This document shows, in pieces, positions 1-11,289 of a stretch of 31,346 nt of DNA. The stretch's first letter is position 1; every line of letters begins with the position of its first letter. The notes under the pieces are model-generated. The model was given only the letters and a program-made list of their open reading frames with translations, searched no databases and had not been told where the DNA came from. A program made the translations under genes and the position numbers. Source of the DNA: Ichthyophonus hoferi (Eukaryota; Opisthokonta; Ichthyosporea; Ichthyophonida; Ichthyophonidae); assembly GCA_002751075.1 (NCBI GenBank), contig NAOQ01000672.1, positions 1 to 31,346 of the forward strand, read 5' to 3'.

Positions 1-113
1 TACATACATACATATACATACATACATACATACATACATACATACATACATACATACATACATACATACATACATACATACATGCACTCACTCACCCAAC
101 CACCCTCCCCAAC
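1..113. repeat. (TACA)n microsatellite in a symplekin intron
   Basis: Near-perfect TACA repeats fill 1-83, followed by a C-rich pyrimidine tract ending at the acceptor AG of the first visible symplekin exon. Only the 3' end of this intron is in the window. Confidence 0.95.
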
Positions 114-115
114 AG

Positions 116-1203
116 TAAAAGCGATACAAGACAGTCGCTTTCTACCGCAGTAGACTCCCTCTCCTACCTCCTCCACGATGAGGCCCCAGCTGTAGTCAAA
201 AAGGTGATTTCAGCCACTACTCTAGTGTACCGCTATGCCTTCAGCTGGGCCTGTACCCTCCCTGCCAACCAGGCTAGTATCCATGCCAACACTTGGGCAC
301 GTCTACGAGGGCTAAAGGCAGGGGTGGTAGAGAAGATGGTCGATAGTAGGAATGACGGGGTCCGGACTATGGCGATGAAGTTTGTGGAGATGATGATCTC
401 TGCCTCATCTCATAGAGCTAGTCAGAGTGAATTGGCTGGCAAGGGTCCTGCCGTGGATGATGTGCCTCCTAATAACCCCCTGCTGGATGCTCATGCTTTG
501 ACTGATGAAGTATGGCTGGATGGGTGTGGGTAGGATGTAGTTTAAGATAGGTGAGGGTAGAGTAAGATAGGATAAGATAGGATAGAATAGGATAGGATAG
601 GATAGGATAGGATAGGGTTGCATTGCATTGGATTGGATAAGAGGGGATAGGATAGGATAGGATTGGATAAGGTAGAGTAGGGGTAGTAATAAGCACTGTA
701 GATTAACTAGAAGATATAATATAATTTAGAGAGTTTATTGGTGGTTATGATGCTTTATATGAATGTACAATAGCATAATATTGTTAAAGCAAGGATGGGT
801 ATGAGGGTATAACCAACCATTATACTAAATTAAATTTAAAACCAGTTTATACGCCACTCACTATCGTTGCATATAATAGACATAGCGGCTGTACTAGATA
901 CTTACTCTTTTCTTTTACATCTAGGCTATCCAATTAGCCGACTTTCTGGCCACTGTGGCCACCAATGGGCAGCCAACTGCCTCTAATTTAGTGGTGCTTG
1001 TGCCAGCCCTAGGAACATTAGCGCGTCAGAGACCCAAAGAGCACATGGCACACTGTCTACAAACCTTATTGGACCTAGCCTTTTCAATCCCATCTACCTT
1101 TAACAACTCCCAAGTTGATAGTGTCAAGAAGCAGATTAAGATGCAGCTCATGGCCCTATTGCTTCATCCTGCTGCCACTGATCGGGTTGACTCGATAGTA
1201 CAG
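116..1203 (+). other. SYMPK: Symplekin exons, N-terminal HEAT domain (116-509, 925-1203)
   Basis: Two exons encode about 224 residues of the N-terminal HEAT domain (DUF3453 region), which in animals contacts Ssu72. The first starts after CAG at 113-115. I preferred this over the CAG at 148-150 because the stretch [19 protein letters not shown] aligns without gaps to the animal helix before LLRDE. It ends at GAA 507-509 before GTATGG. The second starts after CTAG at 921-924 with AIQLADFL and ends at CAG 1201-1203 before GTAGGT. Both join in phase 0. Alignment to animal symplekin is from memory. Confidence 0.9.
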
Positions 1204-4200
1204 GTAGGTATGGCTTAGGTGGATAGAACGTTAGGGTTGTATGTGTATATAGGCGTATATACGGAATTGTTGTGAAACTCTGTGCAAATAATTTCCTTTC
1301 ATGCCAAAGAGAATTGACAGAAAAGTTGTAGGAAATATTTCAAAAAGTTACCACCTTACAACAACAAATAATCATTATGCATTCCTATATATACTTTTTT
1401 TACATACGTCCATACATATATACTATCATATAGACATATATACACCCATTTACCTATTCATACATACTATTACATATTGAAAATGTTTTGTATAGTTAAT
1501 AACAGATCTGTCTACTTATACCGGTATTTCTTAACTGATTTAAGATTCATTTCAAAATATTAGCGACCAATTATCGTGATTGTTTATTTATTTATTAGCA
1601 ACTATTCATAAATAAACAATGATCAATGAATACCAATCATCTTTTACCAAACGGTGGTTAGTAATTAGCTTATTGATTATTAAGTACAGCCAATAATTAA
1701 TACCCATTCCTTTGGCCAGGTCCTTTTAGGTATTGGCACGAAGAGGTCTGAAATAGATAAAGTCATGCGAAAGAAGAACACCCCTACGTCATCGCTAGCC
1801 AATGGGGCAGCTAAGCGACCTGCTGATGAGCGTGAATCATTGCTTGTCGATAACCAAAAAAGGCTCAAAGTGGTTGCGCCATCCACCAATCGGCCGCATG
1901 CTGCCCTACCTGTGACCACGCCCTCTCTGCTCTTAAATGCCAAAGGCCCTCCGCCTCCCTCTGGACCGCCTCCTCCCACCCCGGCTGACAGCCGCGAGAC
2001 ATTGAAACACACCGCACGGTTACTATGGCAACTGCCCCATGAGGCGCTGATAGAGCTAATCATAACCACTCTGCCCAAGGTCCCTAGTAAGATGCCTGCC
2101 TCCTTTACCTACCAGGAGGATTTTTATGATTCGGCCCCGGCGCAGGCCGAGTCATCATCCGAACCACCTAGCTCGATTCGAATCGATCCTAGGACTAGAG
2201 ACCCTAGATTACGGAGAGGGGCTAATGCACCAACAGGATCACAGATACCATCTCAATCACAGCCATCAACCAATGACGAGGTTTTACCACCACCAGTACA
2301 CGTGGTAGTGAAACCCGATATCCAGGTGCAATCGTTGCCACCACCGCAACTACAGCAATCACAATCATTACCTACCCCTGCAACCACATCGGTACCCGTT
2401 AGTGTTGTCATGACAACGGCGGTACCAGAGCCAGACAACCAATCGTTGAAACCAGAGCAAACACAGCCTGGTGAGAAGACGGATTTTATGGATATGAATG
2501 AAGGAGAGGGAGAGGAAGACATGGGAGAGGAGGAAGAGGAGGAGGAGGAGGAACCATTGGCTATAGTGGACGCGGCACCTATAGAGGTAGGTAGGGAGGG
2601 AGGGGTGAGGAGAGGGGTGAAGGGAAGGAAGGTGATTGGTGGATGTGTGTGTATATATAGGTAGGGTATACATGTCTAGTAGTGTATGCGTATGTGTATA
2701 GTGTTTTATGTATAGAACTGAATGTGACCTTATATATTTTGTCGTATTAATATTTTTATGTAGTATACAACTGTTACTTAGCATAAAGTTATGCATGCGT
2801 ATATGACATACAACCAATCTGTGATTGATGTTAATTTTCTAATTAAGCAGAAGGCAGCACCTCGTAGACGACGAGCCAATTACACGTTAGAGCCTTTCCC
2901 TCTTGCCCCTGATCAGAACACTAGCATGGTCGTTCATGCTTTCTCACGTATTCTTAACACCACACAGCCGGCTGAAAAGGTATGGTATATGTATAGGTAT
3001 GTATATATATATGTGTATTTGTATAGGTATATATGTGTGTATATGTATGTGTATATGTATGTGTATAGGTATATGTATGTATATATGTATGTATATATGT
3101 ATGTGTATATATGTAGATGCCTGTATATATATATATGTGCATGCATTGGTACACGTGTTCCCAACTCCTTGTCCACTACACCGTACGTACCACATCTATA
3201 TGCATGAGTTATCTACTGATCTCGGACAGTATGAGATCTGATTACATCATGACCCCAATCTTTACCATATTTAATAGTTTTCTACATTAGGCCAATACCT
3301 TATAAGCAAAGAATTGTAATTTAGGTGTTCCTATTGCATTGCAGTGCCAGCCCTAACTATGTCGTCATTTTCCAGACGGGAGCAAGCAAGGTCCGACTAG
3401 CCCTCATAGCACGTTTAGTTAATACTGATTATCATATTAACAAGGGCAGGGAGAGAGAAGTGAGTATATGTATATATGGATGTAGATGTATATGTGTATG
3501 TATATATATATACTTGTATGGCACATAGCTGGAGGTGGTAGTATGTATATTTATTATATAGTATATGATTGTTGTTTATTTTTTCGCTATTTCCATTGGT
3601 GTAATACTATTGCATATATAATCCAATAGATTTTTTATAAATGTTGGTGTTTTTCATTGGAGTATACCTGTTTACCTATCTACTGTATCTTATCTTTTCA
3701 TACGATGATTGATCAAGTCCTAAGTTTCAACTCACATTTGCACGCATTAATAGTCTTGTCCTTTCTCTATATATCTCTTCTAATCTATATCGTTATTATA
3801 TCAATCCTTTTTTATTGGTGTAGGTTATGGTACAGAGATACTAACTGACCTACTCGGCATGTCATTGGCCCGTTTACAAATATGTATTGACATGCTATAA
3901 TACATATATATATATGCCTACATACCTACCTACATACATGTATACGTACATACCTACATACATACCTACATACCTATATACATACCTACATACCTATATA
4001 CATACCGACATACCTATATGCATATATGCATACCTATACACATACCTATCTACATACCTATATGCGTACCCATCGACCTATCACCAGTCGCTTGGGCCTA
4101 CCGGCTTCTTCACAGGCATGCTTCTATCGCACGTGCTAGAGGATATTCGGCAACGCCATGAGCTAGCCTTGGTGTGGTTATTCCAGGAGTATAAAGACGC

Positions 4201-4254
4201 CTATCTGAGGCCTAGTACACACAGGGGGGTAGAGGAGGGAGAGGGAGAGGGAGT

Positions 4255-4285
<31 letters not shown>

Positions 4286-6666
4286 CAAATGGAACTAGAT
4301 ATCAAGAGGGAAATTAAGGAGGAGATCAAAGAGGAGATCAAAGAGGAGATCAAGGAGGAAGTGGGTGACGTCATAGAGGGGGTACCTGATACCGCAGGTA
4401 TGACGCGGTATGACCAGTGCCTGACCAGTCTATTAGAAGGGGCACGTGCCACCTTACAGCCTAAAGATCGTTTGTTTACCCGATTAATATTGGAAGCACC
4501 CAAGGTATGATGAGTTATAATTGGTGGCTATTTGTAGTGTCCTTCCTAGAGAGATTGTTGCTATGAGTCAGAGAAGGACTAGCATGGTTGAAGTGATCAC
4601 TCTTTATGATTGGATGATTGTGATTATGAATGTTTAGAATAGGATGGGAGCGATTATTATCATATATTATTGGTTGAGCGAACAAGTAATTCATGTGATT
4701 GAATGAGTGTGACCGTCAAACTATATGATTGGGGGAGAAGATATTATGGTTAGCAATAACTATTATATTGGACACTCCTATCTTATCTAGTTTTATTACT
4801 CAGCTTTCCAACCCCAATAAGACTTTAAAAGGACGATCTGTAGTTTAAAATTAACTGTAATTTCTATTGATCTCTACCAGGTCTATATCATACATACTAC
4901 CTTAATCTAATCTGCACACCCAATCAGGTGACTCCTGGGGCGTTAGCAGTAGTGCGATTGGACTGTGAAGATCGTAAGAGATCACAACTTGGATTGGCAA
5001 CACTCAGAGATCTGATTATTCACCGCCCTCCTATTCGTGAGCAATGTCTTGAGATCCTATTGGACTTCACCCTGGTGCCTAGGTGTGATATTAAGCCTAT
5101 AGCTGCTGTTCCACTCTCCCTTTCCTATGCTATGGTTTTTTCTTTTTATACTCTGGTTTCTTTATGTAATATGTCTGTATCTTTTCTTTGTCTATATTTT
5201 TTTTTCTTTTTTCTTTTTTCTGATTTACCTTTATCATATGGTGATCTTTAACCTCTTTGTAGGATCATCTCTGTACCTAGTGTGCTCATCTACCTATCTG
5301 CCTACCTACCTAAATATATTTTTAAATACTACTAGTGACTACTAATTACTACTAATGACTAACCAATGCAATTACGTACATACAGAACCAGTACCCGCAC
5401 TACAGCCATTCAAGTGGTTAAACAATTATACGTCACACATCATGATTTAGCACCAATCATCTTGTCCTTTGCTATTAAATCATTACAACGTCTTACTGGC
5501 CCTCCCCCCCTCCCTTGTTCCGATGAGCCCAATGATATGGTATGGATAGTTTAATTTTATTATTTCAATCTTATTGGTCATAATGGAGCATAGTAAAGTA
5601 GTGCCCATATGGCTATTGGCTAATATGTTTAAGTGGTAAAAATGACAATGTAAGTTATTTAATATTTTATAATAATAATAAAGCCAATCCATTACTACAA
5701 CATTTCTCTCTTAATTTTATTGTGATGATAGGATAAAATCATAATAAGATTATATTGATAATACATTTAATACATTGAATATATTGAATACATAATCCAT
5801 ATAGTCATGTGTTTATTAATACATACAATGTATGTAGCTTTCTTTCTCGGGTCATTTTCTCGATCTATTTCTCTTTATTGTTCTTTGTATCTATGATTGT
5901 CTGTTACTATCATACCTATGCTCACCCACAACTAGATCGTTCATATTACCATCTCCCCTTACAATATATATATGTATCAATTTACTCCCACGGGACATTG
6001 CACTAACAGTCATGTCTATTACAGGATAGTGAGGCGGAGGAGGAGAAGGAGGGAGAGGGAGAGAAGAAAGAAACTACCAGTAGTAATGAGGGAGAGGCAG
6101 TCACAGCCAATCAGGACAAAGATAAAAATTCAGAACCCAATTGGAATCTGGATAATGTCGGTTTATGTTGCTACCTTTATCTTGCTTTGTGCTCACTGGA
6201 CGCTAAATTACTTGAAATGTAAGGGGTTTTAATAATGCATTTGTATTGGTTAGAGTGGATTTCATAATATAATATAATATAATGTAGTATAGTAAACTAC
6301 TCTATACCGTTAAATATAATTGGCGAGATTCCCATGTTGCTCCAATCCTAATGTGACTTTTATTTTAATATACTTATTTATGTGTCTCCTCCAATCACCT
6401 TCAGGTTACTATCTGTCTATGGTCAATGTGCAGGTAACAGCACAGTTCTAGGAGGGATACGACGTCATATTGATAAATTGGTCCAATCATTGGATCCTGA
6501 TGCACCTGCGATAAGAGAAATTGTCAGTCGTTGCCCAGAGGGCGGTGAGCCCTTGTTGCTAAGAATACTTCACATCCTGTCTGATAAAGGTATGTGTGTA
6601 TACGTGTATGTATGCATGTATGTATGTATGTATGTATGTATGTATGTATGCATGTATGCATGTATG

Positions 6667-6700
<34 letters not shown>

Positions 6701-9700
6701 TGTATGTATGTATGTATATAATATTCTGGGTATCCATGCACATTTGTTGGGTGCCATACAGACAGCACCCTGTTACCCTACAGTACCACCCTGCCCCGAG
6801 CTAGTAGATGCAGTGAAGAAGATGTACCACGAGAAGGGCAATGTATTATTCCTAGTGCCCATTCTATCAGGTTTGACCAGGGTATGCGCTGCTTGTTTTC
6901 TCATTTTCTCTCTCTCTATATATCACCTTGCCCCTTCCTCTCTTTCCTTCTCCGTCTTTTTATTTTTATTTTTAATCCAACCAATCATGTGGCCTTACCT
7001 CTATCTCCCTGTATCATGTGCTCTTTATCTATTGTTTCATTATTGGCCACGTGCAACCATTCATCTATTCTCCTCTCCTGGCCAATAGCTACACGTATTT
7101 TGATGCATTATCTACATACGCGTATGATACATACATATATTGTAATTTTCAAATTGGGCCAATCATCTACTTAATTTAGGGATCAAGGTAATCCTATTGG
7201 GTATTTTGGGGCAGGTGTAGGGGGGTCCTTGGCATAATTCTAATTTTCACCTTTATCCAGATGGAAATTCAAACCGCTCTTCCCAAGCTGCTAAATATGC
7301 ATGAAAAAGCTTTAAAGGTATGTTAAAATTTTAATCGAAAATTGCCATTGGATTGACTATTATTGACAAGTTATCATTATTTCAGTTGTTTTGAGTTCCA
7401 CCAATAGAATGCATTTACATGTTTACACTGTTTGTGATTGGAGGGTTATAGACTATGATATTTGTGCTGTGCAGTACACGTGATAGATATGAGGGCGGTA
7501 CATATATACACGTGTCTACTGTATCCATATATAGTAGCTGGTGCATGTGGACATGTGGCACACTGTGACCGTGTGTTTTCCCTTGGTCTCTGGCTGTCCC
7601 TCTTTGTAGGAGGTTCTTGGTCGGCTCCTGTCACCTTCGGGCCGTAAGATGGCAATTAGTGCTCGTGAGTTCCTTATATGCCTGCACGAAGTGAATGCCA
7701 AGGATCTCAGACAACAGAACCTCATCTTTGGTAAATATACCGCGTTCATTTGCTTGCTTTATTCCTTTTTATACTTGTTATTACGCTGTTGTATTGGGTA
7801 TGTGCCATCTGGCTATGATGCTCCTAGAATGTTATTGGGTGTTGTTTTTGGGATAGGGCGGTAGTGTAGGTATGCTTGTAGGTAGGTAGGTATGTGTATA
7901 TATATATTTACATGTATATATATATATATGCGTCTGTAGTTTTATGCTACTAATGCCATAGGGATAGGATAGGATAGGATAGGGTAGGGTAGGGTAGGGT
8001 AGGATAGGATAGGATAGTGGTTCGCAACTATACACGAATATGGGGTTTAAATTTACATTTTAATAGTAACAGAGCCATGCAATTGGGCGGTAACTTTAAA
8101 TTAACGGGTGGGTGATAGTGCACAACTACTGCTTCTCTCAGAAGACGGTCTTCACCCAGGATGTGCTAGCCAATGTCATGCATCAGTTAGTGGATCAGAG
8201 CCCTATCCCCATGTTGTTTATGCGTACGGTACGTACTATAAATTATCAACATGTCTGTTGATTGGCTGGTTGTCATGCCATGCATAGTGGCATAGGGGTT
8301 GTTGTACGTCTATTGGATTTGCAATTAGACTGCCTTGATAATTACAATCCGATATATATATACACACACCATCATACTCTTATACTAGTATACGATAATA
8401 TAGGAGATGTGCAATGTATAATAGAAGACATTATCATAGATGGTATGACATATTGTGTAGTGTTCTATGGCCCTACACCGAGTCCCGTCTCACCACACCA
8501 TCTCTTAATTCTAAAATAACAAACAGACAAATATATCAAACTTGATTTTTAAGAATTAAAGCAGGTCTGTAATTGGTCCCGATACATATTCTCTTGCCGC
8601 ACAACATACTAGAGCAGAAATCTTTTAAAAATGGGTTATAGAAAATCAAGATTTTAAATTTTAAACCAAATTAGTAATAGGCTGGGATATAGGTGATAAG
8701 ATGTCTACAAAAAACTTTTAGAAGTTGGTTATAAAAAATTAAGATTTTAAATTTTAAACCAAATTAGTAATAGGCTCGGATATAGGTGATAAAAAGTCTA
8801 CAAAAATCTTTTAAAAGTTGGTTATAGAAAATCGAGATTTTAAATTTTAAACCAGACTAGTAACAGACTGGGATATAGGTGATAAAAAGTCTACAGGCAT
8901 ATCCTGCGCTATCCCAGTATGTAGTATCTATTCTTGATAGATTAGTGGCTAAGAGGGTCTGGGACGAGCCCATCTTGTGGAAGGGATTTGTGCAGTGCTG
9001 TGTGGTAAGTGGCTGTTTATATAATTTGCACTTCTCTGTACTGATCTCTGTCTTTCTATTGGTGAATATAAATTATTTGTTTACATTAATTTAATACAGA
9101 CATATATTCTTTCATTGATCATTTTTATTGGATGCAAGTGTTTACTTAGGATTGCTCTACCATTTTCATTGGCTATTTTTCCTTCGTGCTCATATTTACT
9201 TGGAGGCGTGTTGTAAAACTTGCCGTTGTGTTTGTAAATCTAACACTTGAGGAAAAAATAAAACATTTTATATTGTATTACATTACGTTATCCTATCCTA
9301 TACTATGTTAATTCTCTCATAGTAACCTATTTATTCCTTTCTAGATGATGAAACCAGAATCCTTTCCTGTCCTTGTCCAGCTCTCTACCAAACAACTAGA
9401 TGCCATTCTTAAGGTAAGCCCTATATACACATTCCTTCTTATAACCGAGCCTTGTCACTGGTTATCTGTTTGCATTAAAATTTAATATTGGTGTTCATCC
9501 CAATGTACATTTTTTGTAGGTGTATTTTGTCTTTCTTAGATATATGTGTGTGGTATGATATGATGCATTGCCACCCTTGTCGTTGGCAGTCTCCGCTATT
9601 TGACAGAAGGCGAGCACTGGTCTATGTTAAGGTGTTCATTGGTATGTCTTTATCATTATTACTTTTAAAAATTTATTGTTATAATAGGGATATTTAAAAG

Positions 9701-11200
9701 GTTAATTGCACCTTGATTGGCCTAATGGTTTTGAATATATTTTAATTATTTAAAATAATGGAAATAAGCGTTATTATTAAAATACATTGGAGTATGTAAT
9801 CCTAAACAGCACTTTATTGTAAATAACGTAATTAATTTTATTCCCATTTATTATCATACCACTAATTTCTGGAGATATTATAGTACAGTCATATGCTAAT
9901 ATCTGTTTGTTTATTGTTGATTGTAGTTTGGCTGCAAGTTAATGTATTAAATTTAAATTTTTAGTAAAGGAGAAGGTGGTAATTAAGTCGGCCAATGGGA
10001 GGCAATAATGTTATTTAATAGTTAATAGAATTTTCTATTAGTGTTGGGTAGATAGCTAGGAAGTAACTGGGCCCTGACATGTATTAGTAATAAAACGTCT
10101 ATATATATATGTTATACCACCTGATAATTACCACCTGTGGCTCTACCTTTATACTTTCTTTATCCGATTGACCTCACTCTAAACACAATAGTTATCATAC
10201 TATCACACTGCTATACTATCATACTATTATACTAGTATACTATCATACTATTATACTATTATACTATCATACTATTATACTATTATGCTATCATACTATT
10301 ATACCATTATACTACGTACTATCATATTATCATACTATCACACTACTATATCATATAATCTGTTTGGGGTGTATTTTGTATTGCAGCCGTAAATCAATCT
10401 TAGGAAAATAGTTCAGACCAATAGAATTGATTCCACAATTGGTAGGGTCGTGACGTACATAGTTGTGTGATGTTGATTAGTATAGGAAATAAAATTGTAT
10501 AGCATGTTTTAAATGGAGCTAGGTCCATGTCTCTATTGCACTACAGCATTGAAAGAGCTATCTGATTGGTTATATATATGTGGCTATATGGTTCCGCTAG
10601 GATTGGTGTATTTAAAACAACAGAGGCTGGTCATTGGTCATCATAGAGTACGTTTTAATATATGTGGTATATGTAAAAACAGAGATATTAAAGTGGTGAA
10701 CTTTGGAATGTAGGTTTAAAGTACTAACCAATGACTATCCTATGTTAAAATTATATTAGCCACTCAATTGCAAATTCCCCCTGGCATATAAACATATTTT
10801 TATTCCTCCAATCAAACACCCTTCAAGAGCCAACCTGATAATTTAATCGTCTATTGTAGTGGTCCCCTTGATATATACGTAGAGTGATTGGCCCTACCAT
10901 ATTCATATTCCTATTACACTGTTAATTACTGTATTTCTATATACCAATAAATGCTAGGTCATTATAGCACACATGTATGTTCAAGTATTAAAACGGTTTA
11001 TTTTATTTATACCAATCGTCACCCATCACATCACGATCATCTAAGCTAATCTTAGCCTCTTCCAATCACAGCAAAATGTGGATCTGAAAGCACAACTAAG
11101 TGAACACGTGTCCAAGCTAAGCGACCAACAACTACTAATGGTACCACGTGACACACGGACCCTGCTAACTGTGGACAATCCCTCCACTGTTCCTGTTTGA
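116..11200 (+). CDS. SYMPK: Symplekin / Pta1-like mRNA 3'-end processing scaffold, 5'-partial, 18 exons in window
   Basis: Symplekin (Pta1 in yeast) is the nuclear HEAT-repeat scaffold of the cleavage and polyadenylation machinery, bridging CPSF, CstF and Ssu72. I placed exons at 116-509, 925-1203, 1720-2586, 2851-2979, 3376-3459, 4088-4504, 4928-5082, 5386-5539, 6025-6218, 6405-6589, 6784-6881, 7261-7317, 7610-7730, 8119-8228, 8879-9004, 9345-9413, 9590-9631 and 11072-11200 (TGA). Every junction joins in phase, giving about 1,202 residues in the window; animal symplekin has about 1,270. Hallmarks recalled from the animal protein include [77 protein letters not shown] and [15 protein letters not shown]. 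The N-terminus lies upstream. Introns are 176-1,440 bp, and most donors are GTATGN, GTAGGT or GTAAGN. The least certain junction is the 9631 donor. Confidence 0.95.
546..690. repeat. GATAG pentanucleotide-type array in symplekin intron
   Basis: Repeats of GATAG with GGTAG and AAGATAG variants lie about 40 bp downstream of the 510 donor. Reverse-strand ORFs here reading (YPILS)n are an artefact of the repeat. Confidence 0.9.
1720..2586 (+). other. SYMPK: Symplekin exon with disordered linker (largest exon)
   Basis: A single 867-bp exon of 289 codons starts after CCAG at 1716-1719 and ends before GTAGGT at 2587. It begins with [19 protein letters not shown], matching the end of the HEAT domain and the basic KRPADERE stretch that corresponds to KRPRDD in animals. 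The middle part, [20 protein letters not shown], matches the conserved 'MPASF' segment. The remainder is Pro/Gln/Ser-rich with RDPRLRRG, and ends in an acidic run of nine glutamates around residues 258-275 of the exon. This low-complexity linker is expected to be disordered. Confidence 0.9.
2980..3140 (+). repeat. GTATGTATAT array starting at a 5' splice site
   Basis: The symplekin donor at 2980 (GTATGG) runs directly into about 150 bp of imperfect TATG/TATATG repeats that contain many further GTATGT words, the same hexamer used as a true donor elsewhere in this gene. Confidence 0.9.
3895..4078 (+). repeat. ACATACCTA array just upstream of a 3' splice site
   Basis: Imperfect CATACCTA/CATATATA repeats occupy the last 190 bp of the intron before the symplekin exon at 4088. 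Strand bias is opposite to that of the TATG arrays that follow donors. Confidence 0.9.
6025..6881 (+). other. SYMPK: Symplekin exons leading into the C-terminal domain (6025-6218, 6405-6589, 6784-6881)
   Basis: Three exons of 194, 185 and 98 bp interlock by split codons: AT|G, then G|TA, ending in phase 0. The first opens with an acidic stretch ([16 protein letters not shown]) and reaches the conserved helix [19 protein letters not shown]. The second holds [19 protein letters not shown], matching 'LLLLVENCPKGAETLVTR' in animals. The third reads [15 protein letters not shown] and [13 protein letters not shown], the start of the Symplekin_C domain. The two introns are short (186 and 194 bp), and the second is almost entirely a TATG microsatellite. 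Confidence 0.92.
6590..6722 (+). repeat. (TATG)n array starting at a 5' splice site
   Basis: Beginning at the GTATGT donor, about 130 bp of nearly pure ATGT repeats fill most of a 194-bp symplekin intron. Confidence 0.93.
7961..8015 (+). repeat. GATAG/GGGTA array with a four-tract G-quadruplex motif
   Basis: GGATA repeats flank a core of four GGG tracts separated by TA (7982-7999) on the coding strand inside the intron 7731-8118. Four G3 runs with 2-nt loops meet the usual intramolecular G-quadruplex rule. Confidence 0.85.
8618..8896 (+). repeat. Three 93-bp tandem units spanning an intron/exon boundary
   Basis: Units are 8618-8710, 8711-8803 and 8804-8896, each exactly 93 bp and roughly 85-90% identical by eye. 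The last 18 bases of the third unit are the first 18 coding bases of the symplekin exon at 8879 (VIKSLQ). The first two units therefore carry copies of the acceptor ATAG and exon start at 8693 and 8786, now inside the intron. A weaker fourth copy may lie at about 8525-8617. Confidence 0.92.
10190..10350. repeat. TACTATCATACTATTA array in the last symplekin intron
   Basis: Imperfect octamer-like repeats lie in the 1,440-bp final intron (9632-11071). Apart from dense CCAAT/ATTGG words I see no other structure in this intron. An ORF at 10513-10713 has no recognisable content. Confidence 0.85.
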
Positions 11201-11283
11201 TTTTAGAAGCCTTATAGTTTGTGTTTGCCCTCTCTGCCTGGCCTATGCCCCCAACCCATGTATGTAGTATTTAGATATTACGT

Positions 11284-11289
11284 AATAAA
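11284..11289 (+). terminator. Poly(A) signal AATAAA for symplekin
   Basis: A canonical AATAAA lies 84 bp after the TGA at 11198-11200. A second AATAAA at 11505-11510 could serve as an alternative site. Confidence 0.6.

Larger units (their letters stand above)
2851..5539 (+). other. SYMPK: Symplekin middle exons (2851-2979, 3376-3459, 4088-4504, 4928-5082, 5386-5539)
   Basis: Five exons cover the central helical region. The start at 3376 was chosen over an AG at 3344 because only 3376 stays open in phase, and it has a CTAAC branch-point-like site 20 bp upstream. The start at 4088 was chosen over CACAG at 4113 for the same phase reason. The 4088-4504 exon carries the conserved [15 protein letters not shown] and [12 protein letters not shown], then an acidic insertion of Gly-Glu and Glu-Ile-Lys-Glu repeats, then [12 protein letters not shown]. 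Exon 4928-5082 ([20 protein letters not shown]) ends mid-codon and is completed by the first base of 5386-5539. Confidence 0.88.
7261..11200 (+). other. SYMPK: Symplekin_C domain exons and stop codon
   Basis: Exons 7261-7317, 7610-7730, 8119-8228, 8879-9004, 9345-9413, 9590-9631 and 11072-11200 encode the conserved C-terminal domain. Hallmarks are [68 protein letters not shown] and [19 protein letters not shown]. The start at 8119 is needed for phase, although a better-looking CAG lies 26 bp further on. The last exon ends [10 protein letters not shown] then TGA, so the long disordered tail of animal symplekin is absent or very short. The exon end at 9631 uses a weak GTGTTC donor. A strong GTATGT at 9642 would leave the final exon out of phase unless a small exon was missed. 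Confidence 0.85.

Noticed and set aside
546-690. Regularly repeated units as a CRISPR-like array
   Set aside because: Repeats are 5 bp and contiguous with no unique spacers, in a eukaryotic intron.
1680-2078. 132-residue minus-strand ORF opposite the large symplekin exon
   Set aside because: Antisense shadow of a well-supported exon, with no family resemblance.
2934-3207. Several overlapping ORFs of Tyr/Ile/Met/Thr/His repeats on both strands
   Set aside because: Low-complexity translations of the TATG/CATA microsatellite, partly including a real symplekin exon.
6524-7088. ORFs rich in MYVC or IHTY repeats
   Set aside because: Products of the (TATG)n array in a symplekin intron. Only the exon portions are genuine.
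7961-8015. GGGTA/GGATA array as an interstitial telomere repeat
   Set aside because: The unit is GGGTA/GGATA, not a standard TTAGGG, and similar GATAG arrays without GGG occur in other introns. An ordinary microsatellite is more likely.
10513-10713. 66-codon ORF in the last symplekin intron
   Set aside because: No recognisable content. It is not joined in phase to neighbouring symplekin exons and contains several ATTGG words typical of intron sequence.
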